Source: Cafeteria roenbergensis (Eukaryota; Sar; Bigyra; Bicosoecida; Cafeteriaceae). From it: a stretch of DNA of 64,000 nucleotides. Numbering within the stretch: position 1 is the first letter of the stretch; the number at the start of each line of letters is the position of its first letter. Where the stretch lies: NCBI GenBank assembly GCA_008330645.1, contig VLTN01000013.1, positions 496,001-560,000 on the forward strand, read 5' to 3'. This document shows positions 46,074 through 55,231 of the stretch, piece after piece. The translations under genes and the position numbers were made by a program. The notes under the pieces are model-generated. The model saw only the letters and a program-made list of their open reading frames with translations, was not told the DNA's origin and did not search any database.

Positions 46074-46785
46074 CTCGCCCGCGGAGCCCGCGGAGCTGGT
46101 CGCTAGCCGGCGCGACGCCTTGAGTGCCCTGAGCACGAGGCGCACGCCCGCCATCGTGCGCTCGAGAGCGGCGCGGCCGGTGGCCGTGGCGGCGGCGATT
46201 GCTTGGCAGCGTCCGTCAGCCAGCAGCGCCCGCACCCAGAACTGCGCGACGCGGGAACGCACACACGAACAAGAGTGGGAGTTGCGCCGGCTGGACGGCA
46301 GAGGCTGTGCGGCTGTGGAGCGGCGGTGAGGAGGGCAGCGAGCCCTCGACGACGCTGAGCCCGCAGCACACCAGCCGTTCCAGCCGCCTGGCGGAGCATT
46401 GCACTTGCGCCCACGGCGAAGCCGGCCCCGCGGGACAACCCACCCGGGCAATCCGGCTGCGCGAGCCTCATAGGCAGTCCTGCTGGCGAGCCTTGCGTCC
46501 GGGCAACCGGCTAACCTGGTCGTGGGCGGGTGCGAGGGCCAAATACGTTTGGATGCTGGCCTCGCAGACTTCAGCCTCGCCCCTGTCCAGTGCCGCCTCG
46601 GCCAGCAGCACAAACGACGCTGCATTCGTCCTGCTCGCGTCCGGGTCGACGCCCTCGAGGTCCAAGGACGCGCGGGTGCGCTCAAACAGTTGCAACACCG
46701 AGTCCTCCGACTTGCTCTCGCCCTCCAGAGAAGCCGGCTGAAGGGCCGCCAGCACCTGCCGCTCTTCCGACGTGGAGCGGGCCAT
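32502..46785 (-). CDS. CFAP46: CFAP46, central-pair C1d projection protein, with CHAT-like C-terminus
   Basis: In Chlamydomonas FAP46 is a large TPR scaffold of the C1d projection of the ciliary central pair. Exon 1 (46785-46516) matches the CFAP46 N-terminus: SFVLLAEAALDRGEAEVCEA then SIQTYLAL (human FVLCAEQALKMRQPEVSED, IQMYFKV). Exon 2 (46241-32502) is 13.7 kb without a stop and continues the match (FWVRALLADGRCQ; HWTIIRPLLRDGARHMAVPS; ALWTAIQPLLTEQHRPRCYR). The total is 4,669 residues against about 2,700 in human and Chlamydomonas; much of the excess is Ala/Gly-rich linker. Near residue 4000 the sequence reads SIAALPLECAPVLRGRK then FRDFSV, and near 4570 GVGTVVTNQLPVTRAAA; these resemble the start and end of CHAT (caspase-like) domains. 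The donor of the single intron is GTTAGC, a rare form here. Confidence 0.85.
34915..35031 (-). repeat. 12-bp coding minisatellite, 9 copies (AEAG)
   Basis: Nine copies of GGCACCGGCTTC on the plus strand, read as AEAG on the coding strand, in a linker of CFAP46. The copies are identical at DNA level, so expansion is recent. Confidence 0.95.
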
Positions 46786-46982
46786 CCAGCCCCGCCGCGA
46801 CCTGTTTGCCTCGCGTCGGGCCGGAGCGCAAGGGCGCCCGAGTGGCCGTTTGGCGGTCGGTTGGCAGAGCCTCCAGCCCCCATTCCAGGCAGGGTTGGAC
46901 CCGAATAGGCGGCCCGCATTTGGAGCTGACGCACGGCTTGTTGCTGCCCACATTCCGGAGCGAAGGTCTGGCCCCAGTCGCG
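46786..46982. promoter_or_regulatory. Short divergent spacer, probable shared promoter
   Basis: Only 197 bp separate the start codons of CFAP46 (minus) and the sphingomyelinase (plus). Confidence 0.45.
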
Positions 46983-49855
46983 ATGGCGGTAGGCGACGAG
47001 CCAGGCCGCATCAGGGTCCTCTGTTTGGTGAGGAGAGCGCGCCGAGGCCCCTTGCGCAGGCGCTGCGGGTCGACGCCCGCGAGGCGCTGGTCCCGGTCCG
47101 CACACCGCGCCGCTGCGACCTGCCCTTGCAGAATGTGTGGGGCATTCCCATGTTCACCAGGCGCCGCAAGGACAGGTGAGCGTGCCCTCCCTGCAGGCGT
47201 GCCTGGTCTCGCCTCGCTCCGGTGGTCTGCTCCCCCCGTCCCCGACGGCCTTGCTCGCAAGCTGCAACCGGCCGCGGACCCGCACCTTGCCGTGTCCGCC
47301 CCCTCGCCGCGCAGGTTCCGCGTGATGGAACACTTCTTCCGGACAAATGCTAGGAGGTACGACATCGTCTGCCTGCAAGAGCTCTTTGTGGCCGAGGAGA
47401 GGCAGCGGCTGGTGGACGCCGCCGCGGAGGGCGGTCTGACGTTCGAGCACAGGTGGGAGGCTGGGGTGCCGCTTGCGTTCGGAGCGACCGGGACGGGCGT
47501 CCACGTGCTGTCGCGTTGGCCCTTTGCGGAAACCGCGTGAGTCGGGCGGCCCGCGCCACGACGCCAGAGCCTGCCGCGAGCGGGAGCGTCGGCTCGAGCG
47601 GTGCTTGCGCCACTTGCAGCCCATGTGCTGCGTCCCCCGCAGGTTCTTCCCCTTCCCTGCGAACGGCTTTGCAACCGACATTGGGCGCTTCGACTACCAC
47701 GCTGGCAAGGGTCTCGTGCAGTGCACTGTGGCGTCGCCTCACGTGAGCGTCGATGCGCTGTCACAGGCGTCTCCTTGGGCAGCACGGTGTGACCTCCCCC
47801 TGCCGCAACAGCGCTCTCGACCCCCGCCTCCCACTTCCCCCGCCATGCTCGACTTGAACGCTCCCCCCGCTCCCCCGTCCCCCCCCCCGACCCCACTCTG
47901 CGACCTCCATGACACTGGCGCAGGGGATGGTGGACGTCTTTGCGACCCACCTGCACGCCCAGTACGCAGTCTGGGAGTCCGATTTGGACGACACTCTGCC
48001 GGACCGCATCGGCCAGATCGCCGTGCTGGCCCAGGCCATCAGGGCATCCCGCGCCCCGTTGCGGATCCTGGCCGGCGACCTGAACGCGACCCCGTCGTCT
48101 GTGGAGTTGAGGCTGCTCCAGCGGCTCACGGGAATGGTCGACACGCTCTCCTGGGGACTCGGGACAGGCGAGGCCGCGCAGGCGGCGCTCTTTTCAAGGA
48201 CGTGTGGATACTTTGGTAACGACAACTCCCCCGCGCATGTGACCAAAACCTGTGAGCTCCCGAATCCCCCCCCCGCGCCTCGCTGCCTGGACATGCCGCG
48301 GCCGCACGCACGCACAGTTGCGCAGCGCTTTAGGGGCGTGCGAGCGACGCGACCCCGCGCACCGTGCCCCCCCCCCCCCCACGGCCCCCATGTTGCCCCC
48401 CACGGCCCCCATGTTGCCCCCCACGGCCCCCATGTTGCCCCCCACGGCCCCCATGTTGCCCCCCACGGCCCCCATGTTGCCCCCACGGCCCCCATGTTGC
48501 CCCCCACGGCCCCCATGTTGCCCCCACGGCCCCCATGTTGCCCCCACGGCCCCCATGTTGCCCCCCACGGCCCCCATGTTGCCCCCCACGGCCCCCATGT
48601 TGCCCCCCACGGCCCCCATGTTGCCCCCCACGGCCCCCATGTTGCCCCCCACGGCCCCCATGTTGCCCCCCACGGCCCCCATGTTGCCCCCCACGGCCCC
48701 CATGTTGCCCCCCACGGCCCCCATGTTGCCCCCCACGGCCCCCATGTTGCCCCCCACGGCCCCCATGTTGCCCCCCACGGCCCCCATGTTGCCCCCCACG
48801 GCCCCCATGTTGCCCCCCACGGCCCCCATGTTGCCCCCCACGGCCCCCATGTTGCCCCCCACGGCCCCCATGTTGCCCCCCACGGCCCCCATGTTGCCCC
48901 CCACGGCCCCCATGTTGCCCCCCACGGCCCCCATGTTGCCCCCCACGGGCCCCGTGCAGCCGAGAGCACTCACGACGAAAACTGCAGGCTCGACTTCGTG
49001 CTGGCAGCCACTGGCGACTCGCCAGCGTGCGGGCGCAGCTGGGCTGTCGCCGACGCCCGGCTTGCGCTGGACTTGCCGCAAGCCTTGCCTGGCAATCCCG
49101 ACGCGCCGCCTGTATGCGTGAGCGACCACTCCGGCGTCGAGGCTACCTTGGAGCTCCGACCGGTGGCCCCGAAGGCGGCGCCGTCGGCCGCCGCGCCGCC
49201 CGCATCGAGGCCAGCGCTCCTCCCCACGACGGAGCCAGCCTGGAGCAAGCACGTGTACTCTGTCTGGCCCCTGCAGCCCCTCGGCGGCCTGGCGACCGAT
49301 GTTCCGGAAATCCGGGAGGCGACAAGGATCGTCGAGGCGTCGCTGCTTCGGGGCGGCAACAGCCCGAGGCGGCTGCGTGGCCGGCTCTCTGGCAACACTC
49401 TTCTGGCGGCGCTCTTTGGCTGCGTCCTTGCAATGAGCCTCGGCTCTGGGGCAGACGGAGCCGCGCTGCAACTCCCTGCGCTTGAGCTGGCGCTGGCGGC
49501 CGTGATGAGCGGCGCGGTCGCCGCCGCGCAGCTGTGGGCCGGCGCCACGCGCGCTCTCTCGACGCCATGGGCGTTGGCCACGCACGGCATGCTCGGCGTG
49601 GGCGCCGCTGCAGCCCTGGCAATTTGGTGGCACCTGCGGAGCCCTGACAGCGACTGGGCTGGCGTGGCCGTGCTGTGGGGGCTGGCATTCGTGCTCGGCC
49701 TGGCCGCAAGTGCAGACGGCGTTGGGGGCTGGGTGCGAGCCACGTCGTCGCCGTTCAACGCGTCGGAGCTTCGGTCCAGGCTGCGGTGGCTCAAGGCCAT
49801 CCAGCAACGCTGGGCAGCGCTGCCAAGCAGTTGCACGGCGCCGACAGATGCGTAG
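46983..49855 (+). CDS. SMPD2: Neutral sphingomyelinase, SMPD2 type (6 exons)
   Basis: The enzyme cleaves sphingomyelin or lyso-PAF to ceramide/lipid and phosphocholine, with Mg2+. Exons 46983-47027, 47132-47175, 47315-47536, 47643-47742, 47924-48251 and 48960-49855 join in phase to 544 residues. The N-terminus matches human SMPD2 (RVLCLNVWGIPMFTRRRKDR against NLNCWGIPYLSKHRADR). The endonuclease/exonuclease/phosphatase fold has its metal and catalytic residues: Asn in NVWGIP, Glu in CLQELF, FATHLHAQY, Asp/Asn in GDLNATP, RLDFVL and the final SDHSGVEATLE. C-terminal hydrophobic segments (about residues 400-510) provide the membrane anchor, as in SMPD2. Intron 5 is 708 bp, a multiple of three and stop-free, and is filled by a 21-bp minisatellite. 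Whether it is always removed is open. Confidence 0.88.
48372..48945. repeat. 21-bp minisatellite, about 27 copies, in intron 5 of the sphingomyelinase gene
   Basis: Unit CCCCCCACGGCCCCCATGTTG repeated about 27 times; most units are 21 bp and three near 48480-48545 are 20 bp. The three 1-bp deletions cancel, so a frame is kept from exon 5 to exon 6. In that frame it would encode HGPHVAP repeats. Confidence 0.97.
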
Positions 49856-50051
49856 CGCCCACGGCCTGCCCGTGTGCCGTGGCTTTCACACCGGGGCAAC
49901 TCAACGACGCTCGTTCGGGCGCGCGCTTTCGCGTCGGCCTGATGCGGCAAGGGGCTGGGCCAAGCGCAGGAAGCCTGGATGCGGTCTCTCGGCCATTCCA
50001 GCGCGCCACACGCAAAATTCGGGGCGGGGGGAGAGTGCCTCCTCGCGCGGC

Positions 50052-51707
50052 CTACCAGCCAACGGCAAGGCCCGGCCTGGCCGCCACCAGCGACGCCGCA
50101 AAAGCCTGCAGGGTGGCCATGTCCCCGGCCTGCCCGATGATCAGCGAGCGGAGCCTTGTGTTGCGCTCAACCAGTGCCCGAACAGGCGCGAGGGAAATCG
50201 GGGCCAGAACCAGAGCGCGAAGGGACACGGCCTCAAGCGCCATGCAGTGCTCGGCAAGGGCCTCGACCCCGGCATCCGAAATTCCGATGCAAAACTCAAG
50301 CTCCAGGCTCGTGAGCGTTGCGTGCCTGGCGGTCGCCAGCGCCAGCAGACCAGCGTCCGACACGGACCCGCAGCCGCGAAGGTTGAGGCTTGCGAGGCCG
50401 GTGCAGCTGCTGGCCGCGGCGCGGATCACATCGTCAGTCACACAGAAGCGGTTGGAGGGCAGCTTGAGGGTCCGCAGACCGATCGCTCTTGAAACCACGG
50501 ACGCCAGACCGCCGGCCGTCACCCCCGCGCCCATTCCGCCCAGCCCGAGCAGGGACAGGCGCGGCACGCACTCCGCCGCCGCGAGCGCGGCCAGGCCCTC
50601 GTCGCCCAGCCCCCGCACGGAGGAGAGGTCCAACTGCCGCAGCCCTGGGCACGCGGCAGCCATGGCCGCCACCCCCGCGTCGCCAATGTGCGTTGCCGGC
50701 ACCTGAAGGCTTGTCAGGGAGGCGGAGCACTCGGACGCCGCGAGCGCGCGCATCGCGTCGGCGCCAACTCCCGGGCTGCCTCGAAGCTCAAGCCGCTCCA
50801 GGCTTGGGCAAGCGGCCGCGACCGCTGCGACTCCGGCCGAGGTGACGTGCAGGCAGCGCCCAAGCAGCAGCTCGCGCAGGGGCCCGCCGCCGCCTGGCGC
50901 CGCTCGCCCCACTGCATCGGGCGCCAGGCCGGCCGTCGTGCTGCTCACGGCCGTCGCCGCTGCAGCTGCCGCGCTTGAAGCTGCTGCCGGCGCCGCGGCA
51001 GGCGGGCCAGCGTCACCCGGCGCCACTGCAGCCGCGGCAGCTGCTGCTAGTGATGCTGAGGCCTTGGCCAGCCGGCGCTCCGACTGACCTGCCGCAAGCG
51101 CCCTGAGTAGGCCGTCGTTCGCAAACGGGCAGTCCGTGGCGTCGAGCTGCGTCAGCGCGGAGCAGCGGGTCAGCAAGCTGGCAAACCGCACCGAGTGGCC
51201 CTGGTGCCCCCGAAGGCAAAACTGGAGCGACTCCAGGCCCTCGCATCGCTCTGCAAGCGCTTCCACGACCTCCGACCGGCGGCACAGGCCGTGGAGCGAG
51301 ACAGCCCGGAGCTGGTCGGGCGGCAGCGCGAGAATGAATTCCGAATAGGCCGCCCCCGCGTCGACCGCCAGGTTGACACGCAAGCGCGTCAGCTGCGGCC
51401 AGGGGAAGACCGCCCGCTTGACCCACGCACACACCGACTCAGCAGTTTCGCGAGACCCGAAGGACACGGTGTCCAGGCTGGAGAGGGAGCGGAACGCGTC
51501 GCACACGGCCTGCCGAAACGCCCGGCAGACTGCAGCCGCTTGCACGCGCTCCGACAACTGGAGAAAGCCGAAAACGTGCCCCAGAGCTCCTGTTGACGAC
51601 GACTTCCAAATGGCAGCCGACCCGCAGCCGCTGTGAGGCATCCCAGCGGCGTCGCCGTGCGCCGGAGTTGCAGCTGAAAATTCAGGTGGGGCTGCCGGCG
51701 CGGCCAT
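50052..51707 (-). CDS. F-box/leucine-rich-repeat protein
   Basis: Probably a substrate receptor of an SCF ubiquitin ligase. It is a single exon of 551 residues. The start at 51707 is chosen as the first ATG in context; the frame extends further only from non-ATG codons. An F-box-like helical segment lies at about residues 40-75 (LGHVFGFLQLSERVQAAAVC). LRRs of the Amn1/FBXL type run from about residue 100 to the end, with repeats such as CPSLERLELRGSPGVGADAM, CPGLRQLDLSSVRGLGDEGL and CTGLASLNLRGCGSVSDAGL. An Ala-rich loop (about residues 215-265) interrupts the array. Closest family is FBXL2/20-like, but the target is unknown. It is tail to tail with the sphingomyelinase gene, 196 bp apart. 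Confidence 0.8.
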   Translation of the reverse strand: MAAPAAPPEFSAATPAHGDAAGMPHSGCGSAAIWKSSSTGALGHVFGFLQLSERVQAAAVCRAFRQAVCDAFRSLSSLDTVSFGSRETAESVCAWVKRAVFPWPQLTRLRVNLAVDAGAAYSEFILALPPDQLRAVSLHGLCRRSEVVEALAERCEGLESLQFCLRGHQGHSVRFASLLTRCSALTQLDATDCPFANDGLLRALAAGQSERRLAKASASLAAAAAAAVAPGDAGPPAAAPAAASSAAAAAATAVSSTTAGLAPDAVGRAAPGGGGPLRELLLGRCLHVTSAGVAAVAAACPSLERLELRGSPGVGADAMRALAASECSASLTSLQVPATHIGDAGVAAMAAACPGLRQLDLSSVRGLGDEGLAALAAAECVPRLSLLGLGGMGAGVTAGGLASVVSRAIGLRTLKLPSNRFCVTDDVIRAAASSCTGLASLNLRGCGSVSDAGLLALATARHATLTSLELEFCIGISDAGVEALAEHCMALEAVSLRALVLAPISLAPVRALVERNTRLRSLIIGQAGDMATLQAFAASLVAARPGLAVGW

Positions 51708-51846
51708 GGCTCTCCGGGCTCCCTGAGCGCCGAGCCCGTGTGACCAGCTGCAAGGAGCTCTTCCTGGGAACGCCAGTGGGGCTGGCTTCGCTCCGCGTGT
51801 CAGCAAGCACGAGCCAGAGGCAAGTCCAGCAGTGCTCGGGCAGAGC

Positions 51847-51991
51847 TCAGCCGAGAGCAGTCATCCCAGGGCGGACTTTCAGGGTGTAAGCCACCGGCAT
51901 GGAGTGCGAAATCGGCAGGCCGAGGGGCTTGCGGTCGCCGCAGACCTTGGTGACCTCTATGACGGTCCGCCAGAAGTTCTGTCGCGCATGC
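51847..51991 (-). pseudogene. Coding-like fragment, possible orphan last exon
   Basis: Read on the minus strand from a CTGCAG acceptor at 51992, one frame gives about 47 residues with good protein texture (RQNFWRTVIEVTKVCGDRKP, then LPISHSMPVAYTLKVRPGMT) and a stop at 51847-51849. Upstream, the same frame meets a stop at once and no partner exon is evident. It may be a relic or the last exon of an unrecognised gene. Confidence 0.3.
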
Positions 51992-52076
51992 CTGCAGCCG
52001 GCTCAGGTTGAGCCACGCAACACTCGGAGCGCCCCAGCGTCCCGAATGGAGCTGTTGTCTGGGGTGCGCGTCGCAA

Positions 52077-52196
52077 TTTGGGTGCACATCACTGACGGAG
52101 GCGTGCGGTGGTGGTCACTGCGACGTGTTAGCCTTGCTTCTGGATCGCGGCGCCGACTTGGAGCTCTCGAACCACGCTTGCAGCGTGCATTGTTGA
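52077..52196 (+). pseudogene. Ankyrin-repeat fragment
   Basis: One frame encodes a nearly canonical ankyrin repeat, FGCTSLTEACGGGHCDVLAL then LLDRGADLEL, ending at a stop at 52194-52196. In another frame just downstream PLALAAASKA resembles the start of the next repeat. No upstream start or further repeats are visible, so this is probably a remnant of a lost ankyrin gene rather than a working exon. Confidence 0.4.
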
Positions 52197-52760
52197 GAGG
52201 CCACTCGCGCTCGCTGCTGCATCAAAGGCTACGAGCCGCGCCTTGGCCCCACACCAACTGCAACCCACCACAACACAAGCGCACACCTGCCTGCGTTGCC
52301 TTCTCGGCTCCCCTGCTCGCCCACCAGAGCTCGCCGGCGTCGAGCAGCCAGCGAACGGAGTCTTGCTCCCGGCCGGCTCACCACGAGCCTCCGCGACCCT
52401 TCGGGCCCCTGAACGGACTGCAGCGAGTGACCTTTGTGGGCTGGCGTTGTTTTCCCTCAGATGGCCGGCCTGCAGCTCGGCTCAGTGGGCGCAGAGAGGC
52501 GAATCGCAGCGGAGAGGGCGAGTTGCAGTTCAGGGTTCTTTGGCCGAGGGCCAGCGGGCAGTCATGGGCGAAGCGGGCACGTTGGGAGCTCGCTGGCACC
52601 GCAAACGCCACTTCTAAAGCCCCCATTGCTCCTGCGACAGCTGTTGGTGCGCGGGGGCGGGCTGGCAGCGGGACATTGCGACGCATCTCGCAGAGCACGC
52701 TGCGCCTCCGCGTTGTGCCCTTGCGACGAGCTTGCACCGCACACCTGGGCTCAGGCGCCA

Positions 52761-54947
52761 ATGCGTCGGGCTTCACCCTTGCTGGTGGTCGCGCTCCTGG
52801 CCAGTGGAAGCCTCGCAGCCGGGCTTCGTGGCGAGGGCGCGAGCGAGAGCTGCGACACTTGGTTTGAGCAGACGAGCCATGGCGCCGGATTCCGCAACGT
52901 CAAGGACTTCGGGGCCAAAGGCGATGGCCGGACGGACGACACTGCTGCTCTTTTGGCCGCTCTGACGACCGGGCGCACTCCCAAGTTCACTCTCAGCACG
53001 CCGGCGCTCGTGTACCTTCCCGCTGGGAACTACCTCGTTCGCGAGACGCTGCCGCTGTACATGATGACGCACCTGGTGGGAAACTACAAATGCCGCCCGA
53101 CGATAACGCTCATGGCCAACTCCGGCGCGAGCTATGCCGTGAGTTGCCACTCCCGCTGCATTGCTCGGCGCCTGCGCGCAGACTCGCTCAGCCCGGCTGC
53201 GCCTGACACCCACCGCTTCCCCCCCCTCCCCTCACACACATATACACTCACACGCGCACCCGCCCGCCCCATGTGCCCCGGCGCGCAGATTTCCGGGACA
53301 TCGGACCCATCTGGTGAGCACACCGACAACTTCTACAAGAGCATCCAACACCTCAACATTGCCATCGAGCCTGAGGGCAATGCTGGGGTCTTCGCCATCC
53401 ACTGGGCAGTCGCGCAGGCGACGTCCATTCGCGACGTGTCCATCAACGCCACCGGGGCCAAGGGCGGCCTCTTTTGCGAGAACGGGGGAGGCGGGTTCAT
53501 TGGCGACCTCAGCATCGTTGGCGGGGAGACAGGCATGATGATCGGCGGCCAGCAGTGGACGCTGCGCAACCTCTCCATTTCGGGCTCGACGTCCTCGTGC
53601 GTGGATCTGCTGTGGAACTGGGGCTTCGCCTTCCTTGCTTCAACGTTTTCCAACTGTCCGACCGGCATTTCGTTCAAGGGCGACGCCGTGACAAGCCTCG
53701 CTGTGGTGGATTCCTTCTTCGTTGACGTCGAGACGGGGATCTCAACGGACTGGCCGGAGACAGCTCGAGGCGTTGTCCTGGACCGCGTCTCCGCCACGCG
53801 TGTGCCGATCGTGGCTACGGGTCTGCCCGGCAGCGCGTCCGGCACCACGTTCATTCGCGCGTGGAGGCAAAGCTACGGCTTCCAGGGGACAGTGCCGGTG
53901 CAGCCATTTGCCGGCCAGGCCATGCTGCCGCCGTTCCGCCCTGACGAGGCCCAGCCGAACAGAGGGCGGCCCACGCTGGACGGCATGGGATTGCCCGTCA
54001 ACGCCGTCGCGGACGCGGGCTGCAAGGCAGACGGCAAGGCCGATGACACGCCGTGCTTGCAGGCTGCGCTGAACGGGTCGTCCGCCGAGCGGAGCGCGCG
54101 GGCGGAGGGTGCCGCTGGGACGCGCTTCGTGTTCCTTCCCCACGGCACGTACCGCATCACTGCGCCATTGGCCGTGCCCGCTGGCACCACACTGGTGGGC
54201 GAGGTCCTGTCCATCATTGCGGTCGACGGCTCCGCCCCTGCGTTTCAGGGAAAAGGCGGGTCTGTGACGGCGGCGCTTGTTGTGGGCGAGGGCGCTGGGC
54301 CGCCGGTCATGCTCGCAGACCTCACCATCACAACGCTGAGCGATGCCCCGGGCGCACAGCTGGTTCGCTGGGCGGCATCCCAGGGCTCTGCCGTCTTCGA
54401 TGTGCACTTCAGACTGTACTATGCTGCGTTTGGGCAGTGGCACTTCCTGCCTGGCTCGAGCGCCTACGTCGAGAACTCCTGGGGCTGGACGGCAGACCAC
54501 AACGTGGACAGTGGCGCGGAGCTGCAGGTCCAGGTCCAGAACGGGTGGCTGGTGCAGGGCTCCAACGTGAGCCTGTACGGCACGGCGGTGGAGCACAACA
54601 TCGCGTATAACTATAACTTCAGCGGCGCGTCCGACGTCGTGACGGCAATGATGCAAACAGAGACGCCCTACTGGCAGCAGCCGCAGTCCGCGTGGGGGCT
54701 CACGGTCGAGGGGGGCACCGAGCGCCTGACCAGCTACGCCTCCGGCTTCTACTCGTGGTTCTTCGGGGGACAGCACGCCGTCGCCAGGCTGCTTCCCGGC
54801 TCCACGGACGTCAACCTCTTTTGCCACAACGTTGTCGGCTCTGCCATGCTGCTGGAGGCCGGGAGCAGGGCCGTCAGCAACGCAACAAGCGCCGCTCAAA
54901 AGACCTTCTCCTCGTTCCTCGCGGCCGACATCAACGCTGTCGCATGA
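52761..54947 (+). CDS. Secreted GH55-like beta-1,3-glucanase (tandem pectate-lyase-like beta-helices)
   Basis: GH55 enzymes cut beta-1,3-glucans such as laminarin. Exons 52761-53138 and 53289-54947 join to 678 residues. Residues 1-20 are a signal peptide (PLLVVALLASGSLAAG). Two homologous right-handed beta-helix modules each begin with the same motif: VKDFGAKGDGRTDDTAAL near residue 48 and DAGCKADGKADDTPCL near 368, as in GH55's tandem fold. Other strands include VYLPAGNYLV, LFCENGGGGFIGDLSIVGG and FVFLPHGTYRI. The 150-bp intron is GTGAGT...GCAG, a multiple of three and stop-free. Together with the GH3 enzyme 20 kb away it could complete glucan breakdown to glucose. I cannot place the catalytic Glu by eye. 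Confidence 0.85.
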   Translation: MRRASPLLVVALLASGSLAAGLRGEGASESCDTWFEQTSHGAGFRNVKDFGAKGDGRTDDTAALLAALTTGRTPKFTLSTPALVYLPAGNYLVRETLPLYMMTHLVGNYKCRPTITLMANSGASYAVSCHSRCIARRLRADSLSPAAPDTHRFPPLPSHTYTLTRAPARPMCPGAQISGTSDPSGEHTDNFYKSIQHLNIAIEPEGNAGVFAIHWAVAQATSIRDVSINATGAKGGLFCENGGGGFIGDLSIVGGETGMMIGGQQWTLRNLSISGSTSSCVDLLWNWGFAFLASTFSNCPTGISFKGDAVTSLAVVDSFFVDVETGISTDWPETARGVVLDRVSATRVPIVATGLPGSASGTTFIRAWRQSYGFQGTVPVQPFAGQAMLPPFRPDEAQPNRGRPTLDGMGLPVNAVADAGCKADGKADDTPCLQAALNGSSAERSARAEGAAGTRFVFLPHGTYRITAPLAVPAGTTLVGEVLSIIAVDGSAPAFQGKGGSVTAALVVGEGAGPPVMLADLTITTLSDAPGAQLVRWAASQGSAVFDVHFRLYYAAFGQWHFLPGSSAYVENSWGWTADHNVDSGAELQVQVQNGWLVQGSNVSLYGTAVEHNIAYNYNFSGASDVVTAMMQTETPYWQQPQSAWGLTVEGGTERLTSYASGFYSWFFGGQHAVARLLPGSTDVNLFCHNVVGSAMLLEAGSRAVSNATSAAQKTFSSFLAADINAVA

Positions 54948-55231
54948 GCGACGCCCTGTCGCTGCGAGCAGCCCAGCCAGCAGGCTTCGGCTTGGGACTG
55001 CGTCCCCCACTTGCGCGCCGCTAACTCAGTGCGTGTGGCCGCGCCACAGGCGTGAGGTGTGTGGATTGCGGTGCTTTTGGCTTCACGCCAACTCCACGCT
55101 GTATTTCTGCTCTCGAAGCATCGCAAGGCGCAGCATGCGTCTTATCCCCATACCCACACCCCCGTCAGCCACCAGCGCACGGTCACTTTACTATTCCAAG
55201 CGACCGGCTGCACTGCCACCGCGCCGGGCCG

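Larger units (their letters stand above)
51708..52760. other. Long divergent spacer containing coding-like fragments
   Basis: A 1,053-bp gap between the F-box and GH55 starts, the longest intergenic stretch in the window. It contains an ankyrin-like segment on the plus strand and a coding-like segment on the minus strand (listed separately). The remaining 500 bp before 52761 look non-coding and should hold the GH55 promoter. Confidence 0.5.

Noticed and set aside
48372-48945. Repeat array resembling a CRISPR
   Set aside because: Units are contiguous 21-bp tandem copies without spacers, inside an intron of a eukaryotic gene.
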